Below are positions 10,203 through 18,521 of a DNA stretch of 18,926 nt, one piece after another. The notes beneath the pieces are model-generated. The model saw only the letters and a program-made list of their open reading frames with translations. It was not told the origin of the DNA and searched no databases. Where the stretch lies: NCBI GenBank assembly GCA_003833135.1, contig QZLH01001458.1, forward strand, positions 11,349 to 30,274. Reading direction: 5' to 3'. Numbering within the stretch: the stretch's first letter is position 1; each line of letters starts with the position of its first letter. The translations under genes and the position numbers were made by a program. Origin of the DNA: Oehlia diaphana. Lineage: Eukaryota; Glomeromycota; Glomeromycetes; Glomerales; Glomeraceae.

Positions 10203-11278
10203 ATGTTAAAGCAAGAAGAAATTGATGATGATAAAAGTTCAAAATCTTCAAGATATTCAGTTGAAATAGAATATAACCTGGAAGGTTTTAAAAAAATCGC
10301 TTTAAAAGTATTTGGTAAATCTTGTATTTCTATAAATAAACTTGGAGAAGGTGGATTTCATAAAGTTTTTATATTAAAAATGGAAGATGATAGTGAATAT
10401 ATTGGAAGAATTGCATTTTCAGAATATCCATATTGGAAAACAGAAAGTGAAATTGCAGTTATGAAATATATTAGGGAAAGAACTTCAATTAAAGTACCAG
10501 CAGTTTATCATTATGACAGTAGTAAAGAAAATCTTGTTAAACAAGAATATATTATTATGAAAAAACTAACTGGTATAGCATTATCTAAAACCTGGGATAA
10601 TTATAATATAAATCAAAAGAAAGAAGTACTTTTACAAATAATTGAAATACAATATATACTTAAAAATCAAAAATTTTTAAAAATTGGAGGAATTTTTTAT
10701 GACAATAATATAAGAGATTTTACAGTAGGTCAAGCTATAGAAATAGCTTTTTTTAATGAAAAAAAATTAGAATTAAAAAATATTAATCATGGACCTTTTG
10801 ATAATACTTATGATTATATTTTTGCAGCTATTGTTAAAGAAATTGTTTATAGTAAGAAATATTTTAATAAAGAAGAACAAGAAAAATGGATACCAATTTA
10901 CGAAGAATTTTTATCCTTTGTACCAAAATATTTTAATAATAATAATAATATTTTCATATTAACCATGGTGATTTTTATTATACAAATATTATAGTTGATG
11001 GTACTAAAATTACTGGTATAGTTGATTGGAAATGTTTAGGCTCTTATCCAATAGAATGTAGTTGTACTTATCCTTATTGTATATTAGAAAATCCTGATGA
11101 TCATTTACTTAAAGATTTTTGGATTGAAGAAATGAAAAATCGTGATTCTGAAATTATTAGAATAATGTATGATACAAACGAATCTAAAAATGAAATTTAT
11201 AATTTTGCTTTTCTTTATTATGCTGAAAGGGGTAGAATTTTAAATTTACTTAAAAGTATACAAAAAAATGAATCTTAA
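10203..11278 (+). pseudogene. aminoglycoside phosphotransferase-like kinase, frameshifted before its catalytic loop
   Basis: The APH/choline-kinase fold transfers phosphate from ATP to small molecules; the substrate cannot be told here. From ATG 10203 the frame shows the nucleotide-binding lobe (NKLGEGGFHKVF, residues ~46-57, a Gly-rich loop) and the following strand with YIGRIAF. The frame closes at 10994. Shifting to the third frame near 10950 restores the family's Brenner-type loop HGDFYYTNI (10964-10990) and the metal-binding GIVDW (about 11014-11028), running on to a stop at 11276-11278. The total is ~358 codons, close to a full APH-family domain. The break lies in an AAT/T-run tract, so a one-base loss or a sequencing error explains it. 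It is single-exon and very AT-rich. Such genes appear expanded in mycorrhizal fungi (from memory). Confidence 0.75.
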
Positions 11279-11869
11279 AAATATAATTACTTATTATAGA
11301 AAAAAAAAAAAATTTAATAATAGTAATTTTTACTTTATATTATTTTATATTAAAAAGTATGTTTTACATTCTGATTTGAAGTGATGGTTAATCTTATTAT
11401 TAAGACAAAAATGAAATATAGAAATTTTTAATAAATTAATAAATCAAAGTGATATTTTGTATAATACATTTATGAAGGAAAATAGTTTTGACATGTCAAA
11501 TCATTTTGGTGTTTTGATATAATATATCATATGATATATATATAGTTTGACATTACTCTATTCAGTTAGGATTGGTTAGTTATACTGATCATCAAGTATG
11601 TAAAAAAAAAATATCAGTTATATCTATAAAAAAAACTTTTTATTTTTTTTTACTTTTGTAAAAATACCAAATTGAAAAATCTTAGACATGAATAAACTTG
11701 AATATAGACATTTTCTAATGAAAAATGAAATATTAGTAAAGCTTTCTTAGAATTGACAAAACTGGAATTTATGAAAAGCTGAACAGGTAAAGGAAAGGTT
11801 TATATATTTTAAGAAATGTTTTTAATATTTCTTTTTTTTCTTTTTTTCATTTGTAGGGATACTGGACTT
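11279..11869. other. AT-rich spacer downstream of the phosphotransferase gene
   Basis: No gene is seen. It contains many homopolymer runs and an 18-bp A/T palindrome (ATATATCATATGATATAT, about 11522-11539) with no further signal. Confidence 0.35.
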
Positions 11870-12260
11870 CTTGATATTAGATAAACTAAACTTAAAACAA
11901 AAATAACACCTGAAAAAGAAAGTTTTTTTTTTATTTTTATACCAATTTATTGCTAATATTTTTTTTTCTTTTTTAGATCTTTGTCTTTAGTATTTTAGAA
12001 ACAAAGATCTGAATACTTAAAGGCAAAAGGTAAGTAAAATAGAGGATTTTTTTTAATTATCTTTGGTTATAGAATATTTACTAATGTTGTATATATTTTT
12101 TTATAGTAATAACTTCTTGAAAACAAAATCAGTACTTGAACGTAAAATATATGTGTAACATTTTACTTTTCTATGATTACAAAACATTTACTAACATCCT
12201 TTCCTTATTTTTTTTTTGTAATGATAATTTCTTAAAAATAAAATTAACACTTGTATTACA
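11870..12260. repeat. degenerate ~110-117 bp repeats
   Basis: Four blocks share the order T-rich tract, then a short block ending in AAACAAAAT..ACTTGAA-like sequence. The landmark ACCTG/ACTT falls near 11908, 12016, 12132 and 12249, so the spacing is about 108-117 bp. The last two are most alike (TTTACTAA at 12077 and 12187). A 10-bp inverted repeat AGATCTTTGT (11975-11984) / ACAAAGATCT (12001-12010) sits in the second block. The T-tract-AG and GTAAG edges resemble splice sites, so decayed repeated exons are an alternative. Confidence 0.4.
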
Positions 12261-12449
12261 ATGCATGCTATATATTCACTTTCGTTAATTCATTTAATTA
12301 AGAAGGGATTTTATAAAAAAAAGATTTTATGTATAAATATTTTTTTACAAAAATTTTAAATATATAATATTTAGTATAAGAATTTTAGCTTCTACATTAT
12401 AGTACCTTCTTTGCTAATAGATTAAATCCTGATGCAAATTATTCTCTTT

Positions 12450-13012
12450 TCAGTGTATTTGTCTTATTATCCTTTTTATTTGATCTATTAGAATATCTCT
12501 GAACATTGATCTATTTTTCACATAGCTATCTATAGTATTTGCTAGCTTTGTAATAGTAGCCATTTTTAAGTTAATGTTAGGATTATACAAGTCTAGGAAA
12601 TTCTCTTACTCTGGAGAATTTTCTGTAATAAAATAGTTTTAATCTGGCATCGCAATTTTTCAACTTGCTTTTCAGACTTTAATAATTTTTTTCTAAGAAA
12701 GAGATATAATTATCCTTATCTTGTATATCTTTTTTTGCTTGAGATTTTAGAATGGAAATTTCAGATTTCAGTTCTAATATCTCTTCTTCTAAAGCATTTT
12801 TAAGCCATTCTATCTCTCTATTAAAACTTTATATCTCTAATTTACATCAGAAATATTTACGTTTCAGCTTTTTAATCCACTTTTTATTCTGACATTTAGT
12901 TTCTACTTCTTTCTCTAATATATTTTGAAGATACAAATTATTCTTTTCTAACTCAATTTTAAGCTCTTTACATATTTTCCTTTATCTTGGATAAAGTCTG
13001 CAGAATATCATT
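12450..13012 (-). pseudogene. decayed coiled-coil protein gene
   Basis: Reading the - strand from 13012, one frame gives mostly charged, Leu-rich sequence with heptad character (KELKIELEKNNLYLQNILEK, then EIEWLKNALEEEILELKSEI, then SQAKKDIQDKDNYISFLEKN). It is interrupted by at least four stops. After a frame change near 12580 it continues as NLKMATITKLANTIDSYV and ends at a TGA at 12450. The conserved-looking C-terminal part beyond the coiled coil suggests a real protein family, which I cannot name. The stops show that it is dead. Confidence 0.55.
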
Positions 13013-13204
13013 CTTTATTTAATATTATAAAAGAGAAATAAAATGAATCAATTGCAAATTGTTATAAATTTAAATAAGACTTAAAGAATCAAAAAAAATA
13101 TCATATTACATGATATATATTAATATTTTTTTAACCCTAAATTTCTAAGAAATATGTGTGAAAAAAAGGGTTATTAGAAGTTAATCTAGAATAGGTAGAT
13201 CATA

Positions 13205-13266
13205 AAGTAGATAAATTAAGTAGACATCACTATAATTATAGTGATGTCTACTTAATCTATCTACTT
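13205..13266. repeat. 62-bp near-perfect palindrome with AT-rich centre
   Basis: The arms 13205-13235 and 13236-13266 are complementary over 31 bp with a single mismatch (13214/13257); the inner 42 bp (13215-13256) are perfect, with no loop. The centre is TATAATTATA, flanked by inverted copies of TAAGTAGACATCA (13217-13229; its complement at 13242-13254). It lies at the step from very AT-rich DNA to the G+C-richer accessory segment. It could be a cruciform, a replication origin or the remains of a fold-back element. Confidence 0.9.
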
Positions 13267-13308
13267 GCACCATAGTGATGCCTACTTATAGATATTGATG
13301 CATACTTA
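13242..13308. repeat. three direct TGATGYMTACTTA boxes beside the palindrome
   Basis: TGATGTCTACTTA (13242-13254, the right palindrome arm), TGATGCCTACTTA (13276-13288) and TGATGCATACTTA (13296-13308) are direct copies, with a fourth inverted copy in the left arm (13217-13229). Spacings are 34 and 20 bp. Repeated boxes around an A/T palindrome resemble the layout of a protein-binding origin. Confidence 0.7.
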
Positions 13309-13404
13309 CTTATTTTTACGTATCTATACCCCTTCTGATGCTTTATTGGTATCCATCTGTTTTCACTGGTCTGTGACTGTTTGGTCGCTAAGCAGGACAG
13401 AGGT

Positions 13405-13635
13405 TTATTTTTCCATTCTGAAGCCTTTTAACAATTGTATAGGAGTAAAGTTGGTTTTTCCATTCTTTGACCCTTTTGGTTGCCATATTTGAGGTCGAGG
13501 GTGTGGCCCATTTGCTGGCCTTTTAAGTTGCTGAAATGGTGTAAAAAAATCATCAGGTGGCGCAGTAAATTTGCAGTTCAGATTTTGGCCAGCTTTATAC
13601 CATAATTTTAGCTGATCTTTGGAAATTAGCGCCAT
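13405..13635 (-). CDS. 76-codon ORF of unknown function at the left of the accessory segment
   Basis: The ATG at 13635 opens MALISKDQLKLWYKAG and the frame closes at 13405. The product is basic and rich in Pro, Gln, Lys and Asn. The frame continues past the stop with readable sequence (SVLLSDQTVTDQ) up to further stops near 13310, so it may be a truncated longer gene. It points away from the primase-helicase remnant and shares the repeat-rich upstream region 13637-14100 with it, as a divergent partner would. I do not recognise a domain. It may be a real short gene, a gene start, or chance in G+C-richer DNA. Confidence 0.35.
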   Translation of the reverse strand: MALISKDQLKLWYKAGQNLNCKFTAPPDDFFTPFQQLKRPANGPHPRPQIWQPKGSKNGKTNFTPIQLLKGFRMEK

Positions 13636-13636
13636 A

Positions 13637-13669
13637 GTAGTGTTCTGGTAGTGTCCTGGTAGTATTCTG
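13637..13669. repeat. triple 11-bp repeat GTAGTGTTCTG
   Basis: GTAGTGTTCTG, GTAGTGTCCTG and GTAGTATTCTG are exactly adjacent, immediately upstream (on the - strand) of the ATG at 13635. They could be a protein-binding array in the leader of that ORF. Confidence 0.75.
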
Positions 13670-13930
13670 AAACCGTCATGAAACTGGCTGGAAACCTGAG
13701 TATTTTTATTAGTTTGCCAGTTTCAGGCCAGCTTGAATGCTGAATTTGTACTGCGCCTTACTGCGCCAGTCACGTGATCCAGTTACAGCACCAAACACCC
13801 TTTCATAGTTACGGGCTAGTGATAAGAATATTTCCAGAACATTTCTGGCTTGAGTTGTGGACTCTTTCCTGTTACCTTCCCGTCATATTCAAGATGGTGG
13901 TTAGTTGGAAGTTTGAAGATGCCCATTTGA

Positions 13931-14068
13931 TTGCCGGATGAGGCACAAAGTGCTGAATTGGCCCAGATATGCAATCCTGCCTTTCATAACCCTTTTAATT
14001 GCTGAGGATGAGGCTCGAAGTACTGAATTGGTTCAGAATTTATAGTTTTCATACCCTTTTTCATGTAT
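13931..14068. repeat. two direct copies of a ~70-bp repeat
   Basis: GATGAGGC at 13937 and 14007 marks two copies 70 bp apart. They share GATGAGGCnCnAAGTnCTGA, then ATTGG, CAGA and a final TTTCATAnCCCTTTT. Divergence is moderate. Confidence 0.75.
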
Positions 14069-14114
14069 TCTCCTGAATCTTTCTGCTCTTCTGATCTCTT
14101 TTCTGCCTATTGGC

Positions 14115-14179
14115 GGTAGTACACCAAAGCATAACTTCTTATTTTCTTCCTATATATTATTCTACTTTGGTGTATTACC
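14115..14179. repeat. inverted repeat with 15-bp arms
   Basis: GGTAGTACACCAAAG (14115-14129) is complementary to CTTTGGTGTATTACC (14165-14179) except for one base, with a 35-nt A/T-rich loop. It lies about 300 bp before the readable start of the primase domain. Confidence 0.7.
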
Positions 14180-14468
14180 AAATTTATACTTTAGTTTTCG
14201 TCCAAGCCTTCTTAGAACTCTTTCTTGTATGGTTGCTATTTTGGGGTATCCCTATATATGATTACTTTAGGTTATTATTGCATCGATCACTTTGGGTACT
14301 ATCACATTGTTTACTTTCTTTTGGCTTAGCGCTGGGTACTACCATAACCCAGTATTTTACTAGAAAGCATATTCACTCAAAATTATATAGAATTTTTATT
14401 TTGAACTTTGCTAGTTTCTCTGTTATTTTATACTGCTTTCTTGCATATACACCATGCTTCTTGCGTAA

Positions 14469-17400
14469 AAAAATGCTGGGCCTAGCTCAAAAATAATAAA
14501 CGAAGTAATCAGACTCTTTTCAGGATTAGTGAACCTTAACTATGAGCCTGGTTATAATGATCATGTATACTTTCAATATTTGTCTAATAATAAAAATGAT
14601 ATCTCTCTTCTAGGAGCCTATCATCCTAAAGAGATTTATTCAAAATATATTATTCAGATAGCAGGAAAGGGTTTTACGGTAGTTGATTATCTATCCGAAG
14701 TTTATAGATTACCTGATACCCATGAATGCATTAATGGGAATTTGCCTCTTCGCCTGGTCCTGGATATTGATGCAAGGCAGTATTCTAATTCCATGAATCC
14801 TGAACTCCCTTCCTTAGATAAATATAAAATTACTCGTGAAGATTTATTATCCAGAATCTTAATTGCCTACATTGATATTATAAACTTTGATTTAAATCAT
14901 TTCATAATATTAGACACTTTTACTTTAGCCAGTTCGTCTAATGCTAATAAATGCAGTTAGCATACCGTGTATCCTTATATCCATTTTATTGATTATAGAG
15001 ACCTTGAGGGTTTTGTAAAAAAAGTTGCTGATAGAGTTGGAAAGCCATACTCAGTTTTTATCAATTTTGACCTTTATAAATCTCACTTCAGCCTTCATCT
15101 TCTTAGATCGGCAAAGGAAAATAGAGTTAAAAGACCTGCAATTTCTTCAATTAAGATAGGATATTGCAAGCTAGAAAATTATCTAATTCAGCCTAAATCC
15201 AATTATTCTGAAATCTGGCCCTGAACCTTTTTCTCTGAAAAGCCAGAAAAAGAGAAATTCCAACCCATCGAAGATAAAACCGCCTTAAGTGTGGGAGCTG
15301 GTTTGGTTATCACAAAATATGGATGGCTTGAAGTTGGTGACATTAGAAAGGAATTTATTAACTTTTAAGCTTGGTCATTGAAAGCATGTCCCATTTGCAA
15401 TATCAAACACGAAAAAGATCAGTTATATGGTTTTCTTCGAAATAATGGCTGTTTTGTACTTAAATGTTATCGGCAGAAAAATTATAAACCAGATCATAAG
15501 GTATTAGCATTCAGAAAAGTGATCGAAGTTTCTGCAAAACCTAAGAGAGGAATAGTCGAAAGAATAGGTGATGCTATATCAAATCCACGTCCTCTTGTAA
15601 GATTATCAGAAATGATAATTAATGTAGAAAAATTAAAGGATATTTCAGAAGTATATCCCGATTTCTTGGGTATTGAGAAAACAACAACACTTATTCGTTC
15701 TCTCCCAGGGACATAGAAAACCACTGCGTTAAAAGAGATTATTATGGCATTGAAAGATAAAGTACATGATATTTCTTCTTTGCCATACTTTATCTGGATC
15801 TCTTACTAAAAGTCTCTTAGCAATGAATCAAAAGCGAAACTCGATGATTTAAAAGTATTAGGTTTCCAAATTTGCAATTACCAAAATACACTAGGAGATT
15901 TATCTATAGACAAATGGGATATTATCATAGTACAGGTTAAGAGTCTTTTCCGTATCGAGTTTACAGCCCGTCTGTTTGTAGCTATTCTCAATGAAGCCAA
16001 TGCCATCATGCTTCATGCATCAAATGTCTAGCAGTACAAATGCACGGGAGTCTGAGAATGCAATGCATAATGTTTTAAGATCTGCAAGGCATGTTTTAGC
16101 TATGAATACCTTTGCAAATACATCAACACTATCCTTTCTCCAGGCTTATCGCAGTGAAAATATTCACGTAGTTGATAATAAGTATCAGCTTCATATAGGT
16201 AAGACAGTTGAGTTTATTTATAATCTGAATAGCAGAGCTAAAACCATGCAAATAGGATATGATCTTTTAAGACAGGGTAAATGTGTGGCATTTGTATCTA
16301 CTGGAGTGGTAATAGCTAGAGCATTAGTAGAAAAAGCATCTAAGTTGTCTAAGCCTGATAATTCGCCTGTTAGAGTCTGTGCTTATTACAGAGATATAGA
16401 TGGAAATCAACGTCAAAGAGACTTTTCTGATATTAATGTTGCTTGGGATGAACTTGATTGCATAGCTTATACAAATACAGTGGAGGCGGGAATATTATTC
16501 GAGATTACGGGCTACTTCAATATAATTATAACTATTACAAACATCGCCACTCCAGTTCATGTTGAAGCTCTTGCACAAATGCTTTATCGCTGTTCTCATC
16601 GTATTGTTTCCCTATTCTATTAGAAAAATTCTAATGAGCTTTTTCGCCCACCAGGTCATGAAAATATTCAGGCAGAACTTGCAAGTGCTCGGCCTAATAA
16701 TTTACCCACAGCAATAAAGGGACATCGTGAATGGAATAATAATACCATTTCTTATAAAGTTGATGAGTCTCTGGCCGTAATAACTTTCATTGAAGTCAAG
16801 TATCAAAAACGTCTTTCTGCAAGATATTTTATTGAAAAGCTTTGTAGTCTTATAATTAGTACAGGCGCTTCTCTCTAACTTATAAAAATGGATGAGAGTC
16901 GAGAAGTTATAGGGAATCGCAAAAGGGTTCACAATAAAATTAGAGTTGAAGCATTAGTTATCAAGAATACAGATTTTAACGCAGTTGTTACTTCCCGGAA
17001 TCTTAGTCTTGAAGAAGCTGAAGTTCTTAAATTCGATCAAGAGCGTTCTATCACAGATACTATGGCACTTAAACATTTTTATATGCGGAATCTTTATTGC
17101 AAAGATATGAGTATCGAGGATTGGAATAATATTTGTAATAGAAAATTCGTTAAAAATTTTAGTTTGCCTGAAGCTCGGAAGCATTTCTTACAGTTGTCTT
17201 ATTTTCGAAGGCAAGGTCATGATGAGGAGAATGCAATGAAGGGATTGAAAGCTGAGGATAATATACAATGGGAAATTGCCTGCTATAAAGCTGAAGAGAA
17301 TCTGGAAAATTCAGTGGCAGAAGACTTGCGTAAATCTTATTTAGCAAATCATTGGAAGGCTATAAGAGAATTCTTTCAAATATTAGATTTTACCAGCATT

Positions 17401-17646
17401 GATGACAAAAGTACTCTTTCTGGCGATACTGCATCAGAATCATTTATGTGGTCTTGTAAAAGGTTTATAGAAATTTGAAATTAATCTTTATTACTCTTTA
17501 GTTTTAAGTCTCGTGCAAAGGTAACACCAGATCTTCATTCAGCTATAAAAACAATTAATGCAATTACTGGCAATTGGTGTGGGTATACCATTGAAAGTGA
17601 TAAAAAAAGAATAGGACCTAAAGGACAACAAGTCATATCAAATTAA
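14469..17646 (+). pseudogene. AEP primase fused to UL9/origin-binding-type helicase, inactivated
   Basis: An intact protein of this kind would prime and unwind DNA to replicate an element. Primase part: LVLDIDARQ (DxD metal site, 14763-14771), motif II near 14955 (S, stop, H), motif III DLYKS (Asp 15069), and a zinc motif C-x2-C-x3-H..C (from 15387). Helicase part: Walker A PGT-stop-KTT (15705-15725), a DEA-type box changed to NEAN (15990-16001), MNTFAN (16102-16119), TVEAG (near 16480) and QMLYR (16576-16590). A long C-terminal domain follows. Internal stops lie at 14958, 15222, 15366, 15714, 15807, 16621 and 16876, with more at 17476 and 17482 before the last at 17644. A 7-bp duplication at 16006-16019 shifts the frame. 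The N-terminus upstream of 14469 is unclear. Most of these stops could each come from one base change, so decay looks fairly recent. Such fusions are known from large DNA viruses and eukaryotic mobile elements. Confidence 0.85.
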
Positions 17647-17649
17647 TTG

Positions 17650-18017
17650 TTAGTCATATAACAGTACTGGTTTTGGAGATAAAGGTACACCTTCTGTTTT
17701 AGTTTTTTTACTTTTACGCCAAGCATGGTCATAAAATCCGCTATGCATGCTACAGATTCCAGTATCAGAATAGGTTCCCTGCCCACAGATAGGGTATATT
17801 GTTCTAGAAAGGGCATTATAATGTCTGGCGCATTCTAATTCACTCATGGATCCTTTCCCACAGTTTGAACTATCTCTCTTGATGTATTGGCAGATAAAAT
17901 GATCCATATGAGGTAATTTTGATATTAATAATCTTAAAACTTCGCTTTCACTTTTATTATAGATATTCAAAAATGTGTTACATATCTTTCACGTTCAATA
18001 CTGGCCAAAGCTAGTCT
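17650..18017 (-). pseudogene. Cys/His-rich putative zinc-binding protein, convergent, one frame break
   Basis: The main frame (to the stop at 17650) covers about 106 codons. It has two similar units: C-x9-CGKG-x6-C-x2-H, then CGQG-x7-C-x2-H, a pattern expected to bind zinc. A basic tail (WRKSKKTK) follows. Upstream, across the five-A run 17969-17973, a second frame reads LALASIERERYVTHF from a possible acceptor AG just before 18017, so one base appears lost in that run. No ATG is obvious; the gene may be spliced or truncated. Its stop lies 3 bp from the end of the primase-helicase remnant, tail to tail, so both probably belong to the same insertion. CG..C-x2-H units like these occur in proteins of some large DNA viruses (from memory). 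The function is unknown. Confidence 0.5.
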
Positions 18018-18521
18018 CTAGGACTGTGTGAGGTACAGTATATTATTATTTTTTCCTTCCTTCAACCCTCACTGGTCGAATGATGAAGAATCGGTGTATT
18101 AAGAGCCAGTTAAGAATGGGACCAATCAGGTTTTCGGTTCTTAACCGGCTCTTATTTTTTTTATCATTAAATAATCAGTATCCCGATAGGCTTATTGATT
18201 CTATTATATAAGAAGCTGATAGATTCTAAACTTATATCAAATCTGATCAGTTGATAATAAGTTACAAATTGATCACCTTCCGGTTTTCCCGATGACTAAT
18301 AAATAAACACCCGATCCGTCATGATCTGTCATTAATCTATAAATAAGCATCGGTAAACATCACATGTCCGATAATAATACTGATAGAACATTGATATTAG
18401 ACGGCAAGAAATTTATTGTACTCATAAATTTGTTAATAATTATTATATATTTTATTATATGTTTATTTATTTGTATATTTATAATATTCATAATATAACA
18501 TGATCGATATTATTATAAATT
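18018..18521. other. spacer between two leftward ORFs
   Basis: It contains the hairpin at 18100-18154. The remainder (18155-18380 moderately AT-rich, 18410-18520 very AT-rich) holds no gene that I can support and would be the 3' flank of the gene at 18522-18926. Confidence 0.4.
18100..18154. repeat. hairpin with 17-bp arms followed by a T run
   Basis: TAAGAGCCAGTTAAGAA (18100-18116) pairs with TTCTTAACCGGCTCTTA (18138-18154) with one mismatch and a 21-nt loop. A run of eight T follows directly on the + strand. It may be a small fold-back element, a mark of the element's right side, or a 3'-end structure. Confidence 0.8.

Larger units (their letters stand above)
13670..14468. promoter_or_regulatory. 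repeat-rich presumed divergent control region of the element
   Basis: No convincing gene is present. The region holds a CACGTG palindrome (about 13773-13778), a doubled CTGCGCC (13751-13767), a two-copy 70-bp direct repeat (13931-14068) and a 15-bp-arm inverted repeat (14115-14129 / 14165-14179, one mismatch). Its position between a left-pointing ORF and the right-pointing primase-helicase remnant suggests promoters for both. A hydrophobic open frame (14110-14496) lacks an ATG near its start and is not accepted as a gene. Confidence 0.4.

Noticed and set aside
13295..13492. Rightward 65-codon open frame
   Set aside because: It overlaps the better-composed leftward ORF at 13405-13635 and begins inside the repeated boxes.
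14110..14496. 128-codon hydrophobic open frame resembling a multi-pass membrane protein
   Set aside because: It begins at TTG with no ATG until almost its end, and T-rich DNA translates to Phe/Leu/Tyr by composition alone. Its DNA also contains the inverted repeat at 14115-14179. It could be a spliced exon, but nothing supports this.
16702..17347. Leftward open frames at 16702-16932, 16954-17184 and 17159-17347
   Set aside because: They are antisense to the readable C-terminal part of the primase-helicase remnant and have no protein features of their own.
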